A stretch of 10,413 bases of DNA from JAIRTY01 sp050257395. GTDB taxonomy: Bacteria > Actinomycetota > Actinomycetes > Streptosporangiales > Streptosporangiaceae. The DNA lies in NCBI GenBank assembly GCA_050257395.1, contig JBLMWU010000300.1:1-10413 (forward strand), read 5' to 3'. The translations under genes and the position numbers were made by a program. Positions 1-7,130 of this stretch are shown one piece after another; position 1 is the stretch's first letter; every line of letters starts with the position of its first letter. The notes under the pieces were generated by a model that did no database searches, was not told the origin of the DNA, and saw only the letters and a program-made list of their open reading frames with translations.

Positions 1-2021
1 TCCGGCTGCAGCCGCATCAGGTCCACCACGTTGACCACCCGCACCTTCAGCTCGGGCAGGTGCTGGCGCAGCAGGTCCACCGCGGCCAGCGTCTCCAGGG
101 TGGGGATGTCGCCGCAGCAGGCCATCACCACGTCCGGCTCGCCGGGGGAGTCGTTGCTTGCCCACTCCCAGATACCCGCGCCCCGGGTGCAGTGGATGAT
201 CGCGTCGTCCATGCCCAGCCAGTCCGGCTGGGGCTGCTTGCCGGCCACGATGACGTTCACGTACTGGCGGCTGCGCAGGCAGTGGTCGGTCACCGACAGC
301 AGGGTGTTCGCGTCCGGCGGCAGGTAGACCCGGATGATCTCGGCCTTCTTGTTCACCACGTGGTCGATGAAGCCCGGGTCCTGGTGGGAGAACCCGTTGT
401 GGTCCTGCCGCCAGACCAGGCTGGACAGCAGGTAGTTGAGGGAGGCGATGGGCCGCCGCCACGGGATGTGGTTGGTCACCTTGAGCCACTTGGCGTGCTG
501 GTTGAACATCGAGTCCACGATGTGGATGAACGCCTCGTAGCAGTTGAACAGGCCGTGCCTGCCGGTCAGCAGGTAGCCCTCGAGCCAGCCCTCGCACTGG
601 TGCTCCGACAGCACCTCCATCACCCGCCCGTCCGGGGCCAGGTGGTCGTCACCCGGGATGATCTGCCCGTCGAACGCGCGGTCGGTCACCTCGAACACCG
701 GCTGCAGCCGGGTGGAGGCGGTCTCGTACGGGCCGAACATCCGGAACGAGCGCGGGTTGCGGCGGATGACGTCGCGCAGCCACTCGCCCATCACCCGGGT
801 GCCCTCCGACTTCCCGGCGCCCGGCCGGTTCACCGGCACCGCGTAGTCGCGGAAGTCCGGCAGGGTCAGGTCGCGCAGCAGCAGGCCGCCGTTCGCGTGC
901 GGGTTCGCGCTCATCCGCCGGTGGGAGCTGGGCGCCAGCGCGGCGAGCTCAGCCGCCAGGGCTCCTCGTTCATCGAACAAGTCGTCCGGATGGTAGCTGC
1001 GCAGCCATTCCTCCAGCAGCGCCAGGTGCGCGGGGTTGGTCCTGGCCTCCGCGATCGGCACCTGGTGCGCCCGGAAGGTGCCCTCCACCGGCACCCCGTC
1101 GACCTGTTCCGGGCCGGTCCAGCCCTTCGGGGTGGCGAGCACGATGACGGGCCAGCGCGGCCGGGCGGTCTCGCCGTCGTCCCTGGCCCGGCGCTGGATC
1201 TCGTGGATCTCCTGCACCACCTCGTCCAGCGTGGCCGCGAGCGCCTGGTGCACCGCCGCGGGCTCGTCGCCGGCCACCAGGTGCACCCGGTACCCGTAGC
1301 CCTCCAGCAGGGAGGTGAGCTCCCCGGTGGGGATCCGGGCGAGCACCGTCGGGTTGGCGATCTTGTAGCCGTTGAGGTGCAGGATCGGCAGCACCGCGCC
1401 GTCGGTCACCGGGTTGAGGAACTTGTTCGAGTGCCAGCTCGTCGCCAGCGGCCCGGTCTCGGCCTCGCCGTCGCCGATCACGCAGGCCGCGATGAGGTCC
1501 GGGTTGTCGAACACCGCCCCGTAGGCGTGCGCCAGCGAGTAACCGAGCTCGCCGCCCTCGTTGATGGAGCCGGGGGTCTCCGGGGCGACGTGGCTGGGGA
1601 TGCCGCCCGGGAAGGAGAACTGCCGCATCAGCGCGGCCAGCCCGGCGGTGTCCCGGGTGATGCTGGGGTACAGCTCGGTGTAGGTGCCTTCCAGGTAGGC
1701 GTTGGCCACCAGGCCGGGGCCGCCGTGACCGGGGCCGGTCACGTAGATCATGTTCAGGTCCCAGTTCCGGATGACCCGGTTGAGGTGCGCGTAGATCAGG
1801 TTCAGCCCCGGCGTGGTGCCCCAGTGGCCCAGCAGCCGCGGCTTGATGTGCTCCGGCCGCAGCGGCTCTTTCAGCAGCGGGTTGGCCAGCAGGTAGATCT
1901 GGCCGGCCGACAGGTAGTTGGCGGCCCGCCAGTACCGGTCGATGAGCTGCAGCTCGTCCGGCCGGAGCGGCGCCTGCCCGCTGGTCCCCGCCTGGGCCGT
2001 GGCTGCCGGAGTTGCCCCCAT
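1..2021 (-). CDS. xfp: Phosphoketolase Xfp (xylulose-5-P/fructose-6-P phosphoketolase), C-terminus cut by window edge
   Basis: Cytosolic ThDP enzyme that cleaves xylulose-5-phosphate (and usually fructose-6-phosphate) with inorganic phosphate to acetyl phosphate plus glyceraldehyde-3-P or erythrose-4-P. The window holds 673 codons; the family is about 790-800 residues, so roughly the last 120 lie off the left edge. Both family signatures are visible: EGGELGY at residues 155-161, and the GAVFDNPDL...GDGE block ending at 183-186, where GDGEAETG is the ThDP/Mg site. Active-site histidines fit H66 (LGHWGTTPG) and H99 (GPGHGGPG). The SEHQCEGWLEGYLLTGRHG stretch starts at 472 and carries the conserved glutamates of the second ThDP half-site. 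The ATG at 2021 is preceded by GAGAGGAG (2031-2038) nine bases upstream. It lies 56 bp downstream of the acetyltransferase/acyl-CoA synthetase gene on the same strand, so co-transcription is likely. No frameshift or missing motif is seen. Identity is secure; whether it accepts both sugars is not readable from sequence. Confidence 0.97.
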   Translation of the reverse strand, partial: MGATPAATAQAGTSGQAPLRPDELQLIDRYWRAANYLSAGQIYLLANPLLKEPLRPEHIKPRLLGHWGTTPGLNLIYAHLNRVIRNWDLNMIYVTGPGHGGPGLVANAYLEGTYTELYPSITRDTAGLAALMRQFSFPGGIPSHVAPETPGSINEGGELGYSLAHAYGAVFDNPDLIAACVIGDGEAETGPLATSWHSNKFLNPVTDGAVLPILHLNGYKIANPTVLARIPTGELTSLLEGYGYRVHLVAGDEPAAVHQALAATLDEVVQEIHEIQRRARDDGETARPRWPVIVLATPKGWTGPEQVDGVPVEGTFRAHQVPIAEARTNPAHLALLEEWLRSYHPDDLFDERGALAAELAALAPSSHRRMSANPHANGGLLLRDLTLPDFRDYAVPVNRPGAGKSEGTRVMGEWLRDVIRRNPRSFRMFGPYETASTRLQPVFEVTDRAFDGQIIPGDDHLAPDGRVMEVLSEHQCEGWLEGYLLTGRHGLFNCYEAFIHIVDSMFNQHAKWLKVTNHIPWRRPIASLNYLLSSLVWRQDHNGFSHQDPGFIDHVVNKKAEIIRVYLPPDANTLLSVTDHCLRSRQYVNVIVAGKQPQPDWLGMDDAIIHCTRGAGIWEWASNDSPGEPDVVMACCGDIPTLETLAAVDLLRQHLPELKVRVVNVVDLMRLQP

Positions 2022-2040
2022 GGTTCCGTGCTCCTCTCAC

Positions 2041-2079
2041 TGGGCTGCGGTCGGTGGGCTGCGGTCAGGTCGTGCGGTC
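2041..2079. repeat. Short direct repeats between the acyl-CoA synthetase/GNAT gene and xfp
   Basis: TGGGCTGCGGTC occurs at 2041-2052 and again at 2055-2066 (14-bp period). A degraded third unit ending TGCGGTC runs into the stop codon of the upstream gene at 2078-2080. The repeats sit in the 56-bp gap between two co-directional genes and leave the xfp ribosome-binding site at 2031-2038 free. No terminator-like hairpin with a T run is visible, which supports read-through from the upstream gene. Confidence 0.55.
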
Positions 2080-4834
2080 AGCGGAGCTGGCGCAGGAACG
2101 GGTCGGCGGCCGCCCGGCTGGTCACCCGGATCCGGGCGTCCACCGCGAACGCGCCGTCCGCGCGGGCGATGACCGGGTTCAGGTCCAGCTCCGCAACCTG
2201 CGGCAGGTCGTCGGCCAGCCGCGAGATGCGCAGCAGGGCGTCCCGCAGGGCCGCCAGGTCCGCCGCGGGCGTGCCGCGGTGCCCCAGCAGCAGCGGCGCC
2301 GCCCGGATCGACCGGATCAGGTCGTCGGCGTCCTCGCTGGTGAGCGGGGCCAGCCTGGCGGCGTGGTCGCCGAGCACCTCGGTCGCCACCCCGCCCAGCC
2401 CGAACACCACCAGCGGCCCGAACACCGGCTCCTGCACCACGCCGATGATCACCTCGGTGCCGCCGCTGATCATGGGCTGCACGACCACCCCGGCGAGCCG
2501 GTCACCGAACCGCCCGGCCAGCCGGCCCATGGCGGCGCGCACGTCGGCGGGGCCGCGCAGGTCCAGCTCGACCGCGCCCGCGTCGCTCTTGTGGACCAGG
2601 CCCGGCACGTCCGCCTTGACGGTCACGTGCCCGCCCAGCGCCTCCGCGACAGCCACCGCCTCGTCGGCGTCCGCGGCGCCCCTGGTGTCCACCAGCGGGA
2701 TCCCGTAGCAGCGCAGCAGCTCGTCCGTTTCGGCGGGCGACAGCCAGCCGCCGCCCTGCGCGCGGGCCAGGAAGGAGCCGACCAGCGACCGGGCCCGGGC
2801 GGCGTCGATGCCGGGCAGGTCCGGCACGCTCCCGGCCGGCCGGGACCGCCAGGCGCCGTACCGGGCGGCCCGGCCCAGCGCGCGGGCGGCCGCTTCCGGG
2901 TAGGCGTAGGCGGGCACCGCGGCCGCGCCGTCCGCGGGCGGCAGCAGCCGCACCGTCTCGGCCTGGTTGAGCACCACCGCGGCCAGCGGGACCGGCAGCC
3001 GGGCGGCCTGCAGCGCGGGGATCAGGTCGGCGGCCGCGGTGGGCACGACCAGGGCGATGATCGCGTCCGGGCCGTGGTGGCGGGAGTGCTGGCCGTCCGG
3101 GTGCCCGGCATCGCCGTGCGGGCCGGCGGTCTCGCCGCGGCGCCGGCGTGCCCCGGGATCGGTGGCCAGCAGCGCCAGCGCCTCGCCGAAGACGTCGGCG
3201 GTGACCCCCGCGGTGGTGTCGACCGGCCCGGTGACCGCGGCGCCCGGCGGCAGCAGGCTGCGCAGCTTCCGCTGCCCGTGCGCGCTCACCTGGTGGACGG
3301 TCAGGCCGGCCTCGACGCAGGCGTCGGCGGCCAGCACGCCGGCCCCGCCCGCGTTGGACACGATGGCGACCCGGTTGCCGGTCGGCACCGGCTGGCCGGC
3401 CAACAGGGCCGCGGCGTCGAGCATCTCGCCGAGGCTGGTGGTGGCGATGACGCCGGCCTGCTCGAACAGGGCCTGGCGGGTGATAAGCGGCGCGGCCGCG
3501 GCCGCGGTGTGGGAGGCGGCGGCCCGCTGGCCCGGCGCCGAGCGCCCGGCGTGCACGGTCAGCACGGGTATCCGCGCGCTCACCCGGCGGGCGGTGCGGC
3601 CGAACTTGCGCGGGTGGCCGAACGACTCCAGGTACAGCACGGCCAGCGAGGTGACGCCGTCCTGCTCCCACCACATCAGCATGTCGTTGCCGGACACGTC
3701 CATCTTGTCGCCGACCGAGGCGAACGAGGAGATGCCGATGCCCAGCCGGGTGAAGTGCTCCAGCAGCGCGATGCCCACCCCGCCGGACTGGACGATCAGC
3801 CCTGCCTTGCCTGCCGCGGGATGGTGCGCGCCGAAGGTCGCGTCCAGGCCCAGCCGCGGCACGGCGATCCCGAAGCAGTTGGGCCCGGCCAGCCGCATGC
3901 CGTGCCGGCGGCAGATCGCCAGCAGCTCGTCCTTGCCTTCCGCGGTGAGCCCGGAGGTGATGACCACCAGCGACTTGGCGCCGCGCTTCCCGCTCTCCTC
4001 GGCGACGTCGAGCACCGCGCCCGGCGGGACCGACACCACCACCAGGTCCGGCGGCTGCGGCAGCGCGCTGACCGACGGCAGGCAGGGCACCCCGTCGATG
4101 TCGGTGGCGTGCGGGTTGACCCCGTACAGGGCGCCGGTGAACCCGGCGTTGCGGATGTTGAGCAGGATCTCCCGGCCGATCGAGCGCTCCCGGCGGCTCG
4201 CCCCCACCACGGCCACCGAGCCGGGCGCCAGCAGCGGCGCCAGGCTCGCCACCCCTGCCCGCTGCTCCCGGCCGGCGACCGCGTCGAGGTAGGTGCTGTC
4301 CGCGCCGAGCGCCGCCTCCCGGGGGATCGGCATGGTCAGCTCGATCACGTCCCCGGTCAGCCGCCGCTGCACGGACAGGCCCGCGTCCGCGAACACCCGT
4401 AGCATGGCGATGTTCTCCGGCAGCGTCTGCGCGCTGAACGCCTGCACCTGGCGGGCCCGGCCGAGCGACACCAGGTGCTCCAGCAGCAGCGTCGCGATGC
4501 CCCGGCCGTGCAACTCGTCGGCCACCGCGAAGGCGACCTCGGCGACGCCGTGCTCGGCGGTGGGCTCGTAGCTGGCGACGCCGGCCACCTCGTCCTCCAG
4601 CCAGGCCAGCAGCGCGGCGTGGTCCGGGCCGGGCGGGCGGCACACCCGGCGGGCCTCCTGCTCGGCGGCCCGCTTGCTCATGCTGAAAAAGCGCAGGTAC
4701 AGGTTGTCGGGCGACATCGCCTCGTGGAAACGCTGCACGGCCTGCAGGTCCGCCGGGCCCGCCGGCCGGATCTCGATGGTCGTGCCGTCTGCGAGCAGCG
4801 CATAGGAACGCCCGCTCAGCGCAGTTGCGGTCAC
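2078..4834 (-). CDS. GNAT acetyltransferase fused to ADP-forming acyl-CoA synthetase (actinobacterial PatA-like protein acetyltransferase)
   Basis: A 918-residue fusion. Residues ~18-168 are a GNAT domain with the acetyl-CoA loop at HGRGIA (109-114) and a candidate general-base glutamate at E99. Residues ~195-330 are a CoA-binding Rossmann domain (SVAVVGASR, 206-213). Residues ~340-690 are the succinyl-CoA-synthetase-like ligase domains, with the GRSxxGxxAAASHT motif around H442, the phospho-histidine position of ADP-forming acetyl-CoA synthetases. Residues ~695-905 are an ATP-grasp domain (KADVPGLVHKSDAGAV at 740-755; AELDLNPV at 881-888). The N-terminal GNAT order matches Streptomyces lividans PatA, which acetylates acyl-CoA synthetases; enterobacterial Pat has GNAT at the C-terminus. 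The GTG at 4834 is chosen because GGGAGGGG lies six bases upstream and the GNAT fold starts just after; the frame stays open further upstream but encodes low-complexity Pro/Arg sequence. A His-rich insert (561-588) is unusual. It could act as acetyltransferase, as acetyl-CoA ligase, or both. Confidence 0.93.
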   Translation of the reverse strand: MTATALSGRSYALLADGTTIEIRPAGPADLQAVQRFHEAMSPDNLYLRFFSMSKRAAEQEARRVCRPPGPDHAALLAWLEDEVAGVASYEPTAEHGVAEVAFAVADELHGRGIATLLLEHLVSLGRARQVQAFSAQTLPENIAMLRVFADAGLSVQRRLTGDVIELTMPIPREAALGADSTYLDAVAGREQRAGVASLAPLLAPGSVAVVGASRRERSIGREILLNIRNAGFTGALYGVNPHATDIDGVPCLPSVSALPQPPDLVVVSVPPGAVLDVAEESGKRGAKSLVVITSGLTAEGKDELLAICRRHGMRLAGPNCFGIAVPRLGLDATFGAHHPAAGKAGLIVQSGGVGIALLEHFTRLGIGISSFASVGDKMDVSGNDMLMWWEQDGVTSLAVLYLESFGHPRKFGRTARRVSARIPVLTVHAGRSAPGQRAAASHTAAAAAPLITRQALFEQAGVIATTSLGEMLDAAALLAGQPVPTGNRVAIVSNAGGAGVLAADACVEAGLTVHQVSAHGQRKLRSLLPPGAAVTGPVDTTAGVTADVFGEALALLATDPGARRRRGETAGPHGDAGHPDGQHSRHHGPDAIIALVVPTAAADLIPALQAARLPVPLAAVVLNQAETVRLLPPADGAAAVPAYAYPEAAARALGRAARYGAWRSRPAGSVPDLPGIDAARARSLVGSFLARAQGGGWLSPAETDELLRCYGIPLVDTRGAADADEAVAVAEALGGHVTVKADVPGLVHKSDAGAVELDLRGPADVRAAMGRLAGRFGDRLAGVVVQPMISGGTEVIIGVVQEPVFGPLVVFGLGGVATEVLGDHAARLAPLTSEDADDLIRSIRAAPLLLGHRGTPAADLAALRDALLRISRLADDLPQVAELDLNPVIARADGAFAVDARIRVTSRAAADPFLRQLR

Positions 4835-4982
4835 CTGATCCCCTCCCGCCCCGGAGCCTGGCCCCGCCGAGGTGCCCCCACAAGCTTCCGTTCCCGGCCC
4901 GCGCGGGGGCAAGCATGATCGCCGATCTGGGCGGGATTCCCGGGTCCGCGGGCGGCCTGGCCGGTCCCCGCGGGCCCTGCGG
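4835..4982. other. 148-bp spacer between DUF1918 gene and PatA-like gene, with 7-bp inverted repeat
   Basis: The spacer holds the GGGAGGGG ribosome-binding site (4840-4847) of the downstream minus-strand gene. It also has a perfect inverted repeat, TGCCCCC at 4873-4879 and GGGGGCA at 4905-4911, separated by 25 bases. CACGTG (4984-4989) lies just inside the end of the DUF1918 gene. No T-tract follows any hairpin in the direction of transcription, so I do not call a terminator. No convincing -10/-35 pair is seen. The repeat could be an operator or a weak hairpin in a polycistronic leader. Confidence 0.4.
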
Positions 4983-5399
4983 TCACGTGGTGCCCCGGCT
5001 GGGCCACGGCGGGGCCAGGGCGCGCGGCGCGAACGGGTTCGGCTGCCACCGCCGGCCCGACCCGGGCATCCGGGTGGCCTTCGCCCGGCCCCCGGCCCGC
5101 CGGTCACGGCCGGCCTCACCGGCATCCTCCCGGCTGGCAGCGGGCTTGCCGGCGGGTGCCTGGCCGGTGCTGGCCGCGCTGCCGGCCTCCCCTGCGGCCG
5201 GGTCATCGGCGGGCGGCCCGCCGTCGGTGTGGACCAGGCGCATGTAGGGCCCGGGGTACAGCAGGGCGATGTGGCCATCGCTGAGCCAGCGGACGACGTA
5301 CGGCGGCGAACCGTCGGCGTGGTGCAGGCCGATGATCTCGCACACGCGGCGGCCGTCGCCTCCGTCCTTGACCAGCCGGTCGCCCACCCGAGCCTTCAT
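4983..5399 (-). CDS. DUF1918 domain protein with long basic C-terminal extension
   Basis: A 138-residue protein. Residues 1-58 match the DUF1918 pattern: MKARVGDRLV, then CEIIGLHHADGSPPYVVRWLSDGH and ALLYPGP, a small beta-barrel-like fold common in actinobacteria. Molecular function is unknown. In Mycobacterium tuberculosis the DUF1918 gene Rv0569 belongs to the hypoxia-induced DosR regulon. The family is normally about 60-90 residues. Here residues 59-138 form a Gly/Ala/Pro/Arg-rich, probably disordered basic tail; its codons still end mostly in G/C, which favours real translation over accidental read-through. The ATG at 5399 has GGAGG (5406-5410) six bases upstream and the domain starts immediately. 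It is the first gene of a likely minus-strand unit with the PatA-like gene and xfp, and is divergent from cydD. The domain call is firm; the length of the tail is less so. Confidence 0.85.
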   Translation of the reverse strand: MKARVGDRLVKDGGDGRRVCEIIGLHHADGSPPYVVRWLSDGHIALLYPGPYMRLVHTDGGPPADDPAAGEAGSAASTGQAPAGKPAASREDAGEAGRDRRAGGRAKATRMPGSGRRWQPNPFAPRALAPPWPSRGTT

Positions 5400-5600
5400 G
5401 GCGGGCCTCCAATCGTCGCTGTCCGCTGGTAGCGGGCCTGCGCCTCCTTTAGTGCCAGCATCGCCCCCGGGGTCCGGCCCGGTCAGCCGGCCGAGGTCCC
5501 CCGCTGCCGGGTCATTCGCCCCCGGGGCGCCGCACCGCCCGCCGGCCGGGCGCCGCACCGCCCGCCGGCCGGGTGGCCGCGCTGCCCGGCGTCCCGGACG
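5400..5600. promoter_or_regulatory. Divergent intergenic region between DUF1918 gene and cydD
   Basis: This 201-bp region must hold the start signals of both divergent units. It contains the DUF1918 ribosome-binding site (5406-5410), a second purine-rich AAAGGAGG on the minus strand (5443-5450) with no start codon at a useful distance, a 12-bp direct repeat TCGCCCCCGGGG at 5461-5472 and 5516-5527 with palindromic core CCCCGGGG, and a 23-bp tandem duplication (5525-5570). I see no recognisable -35/-10 pair for cydD and no clear Rex or DosR site. No gene is supported here. Confidence 0.6.
5525..5570. repeat. Perfect 23-bp tandem duplication upstream of cydD
   Basis: Two adjacent identical 23-bp units (5525-5547 and 5548-5570) begin GGGCGCCGCACC and end GCCGGCC. 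They lie 31 bp before the longest cydD start. Exact identity suggests a recent slippage duplication. Each unit carries a GCCGGC palindrome, so protein-binding or hairpin roles are possible but unproven. Confidence 0.85.
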
Positions 5601-7130
5601 GTGAGTGATAACGTGCTCACGATCAGGCATCAGGCCTGGTCGGGTGTGCGCCGTCGGGGGGTGGCGTTCGCGAGCGTGCGGCCGGTCGATCCGCGGCTGC
5701 TCCGGCATGCCGGCGCGGCACGCGGCTGCCTGGCGGTCACGGTCCTGCTCGGGCTGGTCATCACCGGCCTGGTGCTCACCCAGGCGGGCCTGCTCGCCCG
5801 GGTGCTGGCAGGCGCCGCCCGCGGCACGGGCGGCCGGGCCCTCGCCGGCGCCCTGGCCGCGCTGCTGGTGGTGCTGCTGGCCCGGGCCGCCGCCACGGCC
5901 GGCGGCGAGGCCGCGGCGCTGCGGGCCGCCGCCGCGGTGCTGGCCGGCCTGCACACCCGCGCGGCCAGCCAGCGGCAGTGGCAGCTGCTGGCCCGGCTCG
6001 GCGGGCACTTCCTGGACGTGGTGCAGGGCCTGGGCACGCTCACGCTCTTCGGCCGGGCCGGGCCGCAGGCGAGGGCGATCCAGCGGGCCACCGACGCGCA
6101 CCGCGCCGCCGCCATGTCCACCCTGCGGGTGGCGTTCCTGTCCGCGCTGGTGGTCGAGCTCGCGGCGGCGCTCGCCACCGCGCTGGTGGCGGTGGAGGTG
6201 GGGCTGCGGCTGCTGGCCGGGCACCTCGGCTACCAGACCGCGCTGCTGGTCCTGCTGCTCACCCCCGAGGCGTACCTGCCGCTGCGGGCCGTGGGCGCGC
6301 AGTTCCACGCGAGCCTGGAGGGCGCCACCGCGGCCGCCCGCGCCTGTGACGTCCTGGCCGTCCCCGCTCCCCGCGCCCGCGGGACCGGGGCCGGGTATCC
6401 GGCGGATCTGCGGGAAACACCGATCGCCCTGAACGAGGTGACCCTGCGCTACCCCGGCCGTGGCACGCCGGCCTTGCACGGCCTGTCGCTGACCATCCGG
6501 CCGGGTGAGCGGATCACCGTGACCGGGCCCAGCGGCGCGGGCAAGAGCTCCCTGCTCGCCCTGCTGCTGCGGTTCGCCGAGCCCACCGGCGGGCGGATCG
6601 AGGCTGGCGGCGCCGATCTGCGCGGCTTCGCGCCCGGGGTGTGGCGGCAGCAGCTCGCCTGGGTGCCGCAGCGCCCGCACCTGTTCGCGGGCACCGCCGC
6701 CGCCAACATCGCGCTCGGCCAGCCGCGCGCGTGCCGGGCGGCGGTGATGGCGGCCGCGGAACTGGCCGGGGCGGCGGAGTTCATCGAGGCGCTGCCGCGC
6801 GGCTACGACACGCCGCTGGGGGAGCGGGCCGCCCGGCTGTCGGCGGGCCAGCGGCAGCGGATCGCGCTGGCCCGCGCGTTCCTGCGGGACGCGCCGGTGC
6901 TGCTGCTGGACGAGCCCGCGGCGCACCTGGACCCGGTCACCGGAGCGGCGGTCCTGGACGCGGTGGAGGCGCTGATGGCCAGGCGCACGGTGCTGATGGT
7001 GACGCACAGCCAGGCCTGGCGCGGCGGCGCGGACCGCGTCCTCACCCTGGACCACGGCCGCCTCGTGCTCGCCGCCGGCTGCCTCCCCGCAGCCACCTCC
7101 GCCCCCAGCCGGCTGGCCGGGATCTCCTGA
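5601..7130 (+). CDS. cydD: CydD, thiol/heme ABC transporter subunit for cytochrome bd assembly, with internal membrane-domain deletion
   Basis: One half of the heterodimeric inner-membrane ABC transporter CydDC, needed for cytochrome bd biogenesis (substrates reported as glutathione/cysteine and, more recently, heme). CydD-specific residues are clear: RQWQLLARLGGHFLDVVQGL near 128-147 and LTPEAYLPLRAVGAQFH near 223-239. The nucleotide-binding domain is complete: Walker A GPSGAGKSS (309-317, K315), Q-loop VPQRPHLF, signature LSAGQ (413-417), Walker B LLLDEP, H-loop VTHS. The membrane domain shows only four hydrophobic spans. About 85 residues are absent near residues 115-122 when compared with the E. 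coli-type layout, explaining the 509-residue length against the usual 550-590. The longest start is GTG 5601, which lacks a Shine-Dalgarno; GTG 5676 (VRPVDPRLLRH) better fits family N-termini, with a weak GGGGGGTGG upstream. Its stop overlaps the cydC start (TGATG). No cydA/cydB is visible. Confidence 0.9.
   Translation: MSDNVLTIRHQAWSGVRRRGVAFASVRPVDPRLLRHAGAARGCLAVTVLLGLVITGLVLTQAGLLARVLAGAARGTGGRALAGALAALLVVLLARAAATAGGEAAALRAAAAVLAGLHTRAASQRQWQLLARLGGHFLDVVQGLGTLTLFGRAGPQARAIQRATDAHRAAAMSTLRVAFLSALVVELAAALATALVAVEVGLRLLAGHLGYQTALLVLLLTPEAYLPLRAVGAQFHASLEGATAAARACDVLAVPAPRARGTGAGYPADLRETPIALNEVTLRYPGRGTPALHGLSLTIRPGERITVTGPSGAGKSSLLALLLRFAEPTGGRIEAGGADLRGFAPGVWRQQLAWVPQRPHLFAGTAAANIALGQPRACRAAVMAAAELAGAAEFIEALPRGYDTPLGERAARLSAGQRQRIALARAFLRDAPVLLLDEPAAHLDPVTGAAVLDAVEALMARRTVLMVTHSQAWRGGADRVLTLDHGRLVLAAGCLPAATSAPSRLAGIS

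Noticed and set aside
60..2708. 882-residue open frame on the plus strand opposite xfp and the PatA-like gene
   Set aside because: It is antisense to two clearly conserved proteins. The translation is Val/Arg/Gln/His-rich low complexity with no domain, as expected in GC-rich DNA.
5396..5461. 21-codon upstream reading frame (MLALKEAQARYQRTATIGGPP) overlapping the DUF1918 start as ATGA
   Set aside because: The overlap is suggestive, but there is no ribosome-binding site before it, its third-position G/C is lower than in neighbouring genes, and it resembles nothing known.
5601..5620. Rex (redox repressor) operator before cydD
   Set aside because: Rex sites need TGTGA and TCACA arms six bases apart. 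Here the usable GTGA/TCAC arms are 8 or 12 bases apart and lack the flanking T/A.
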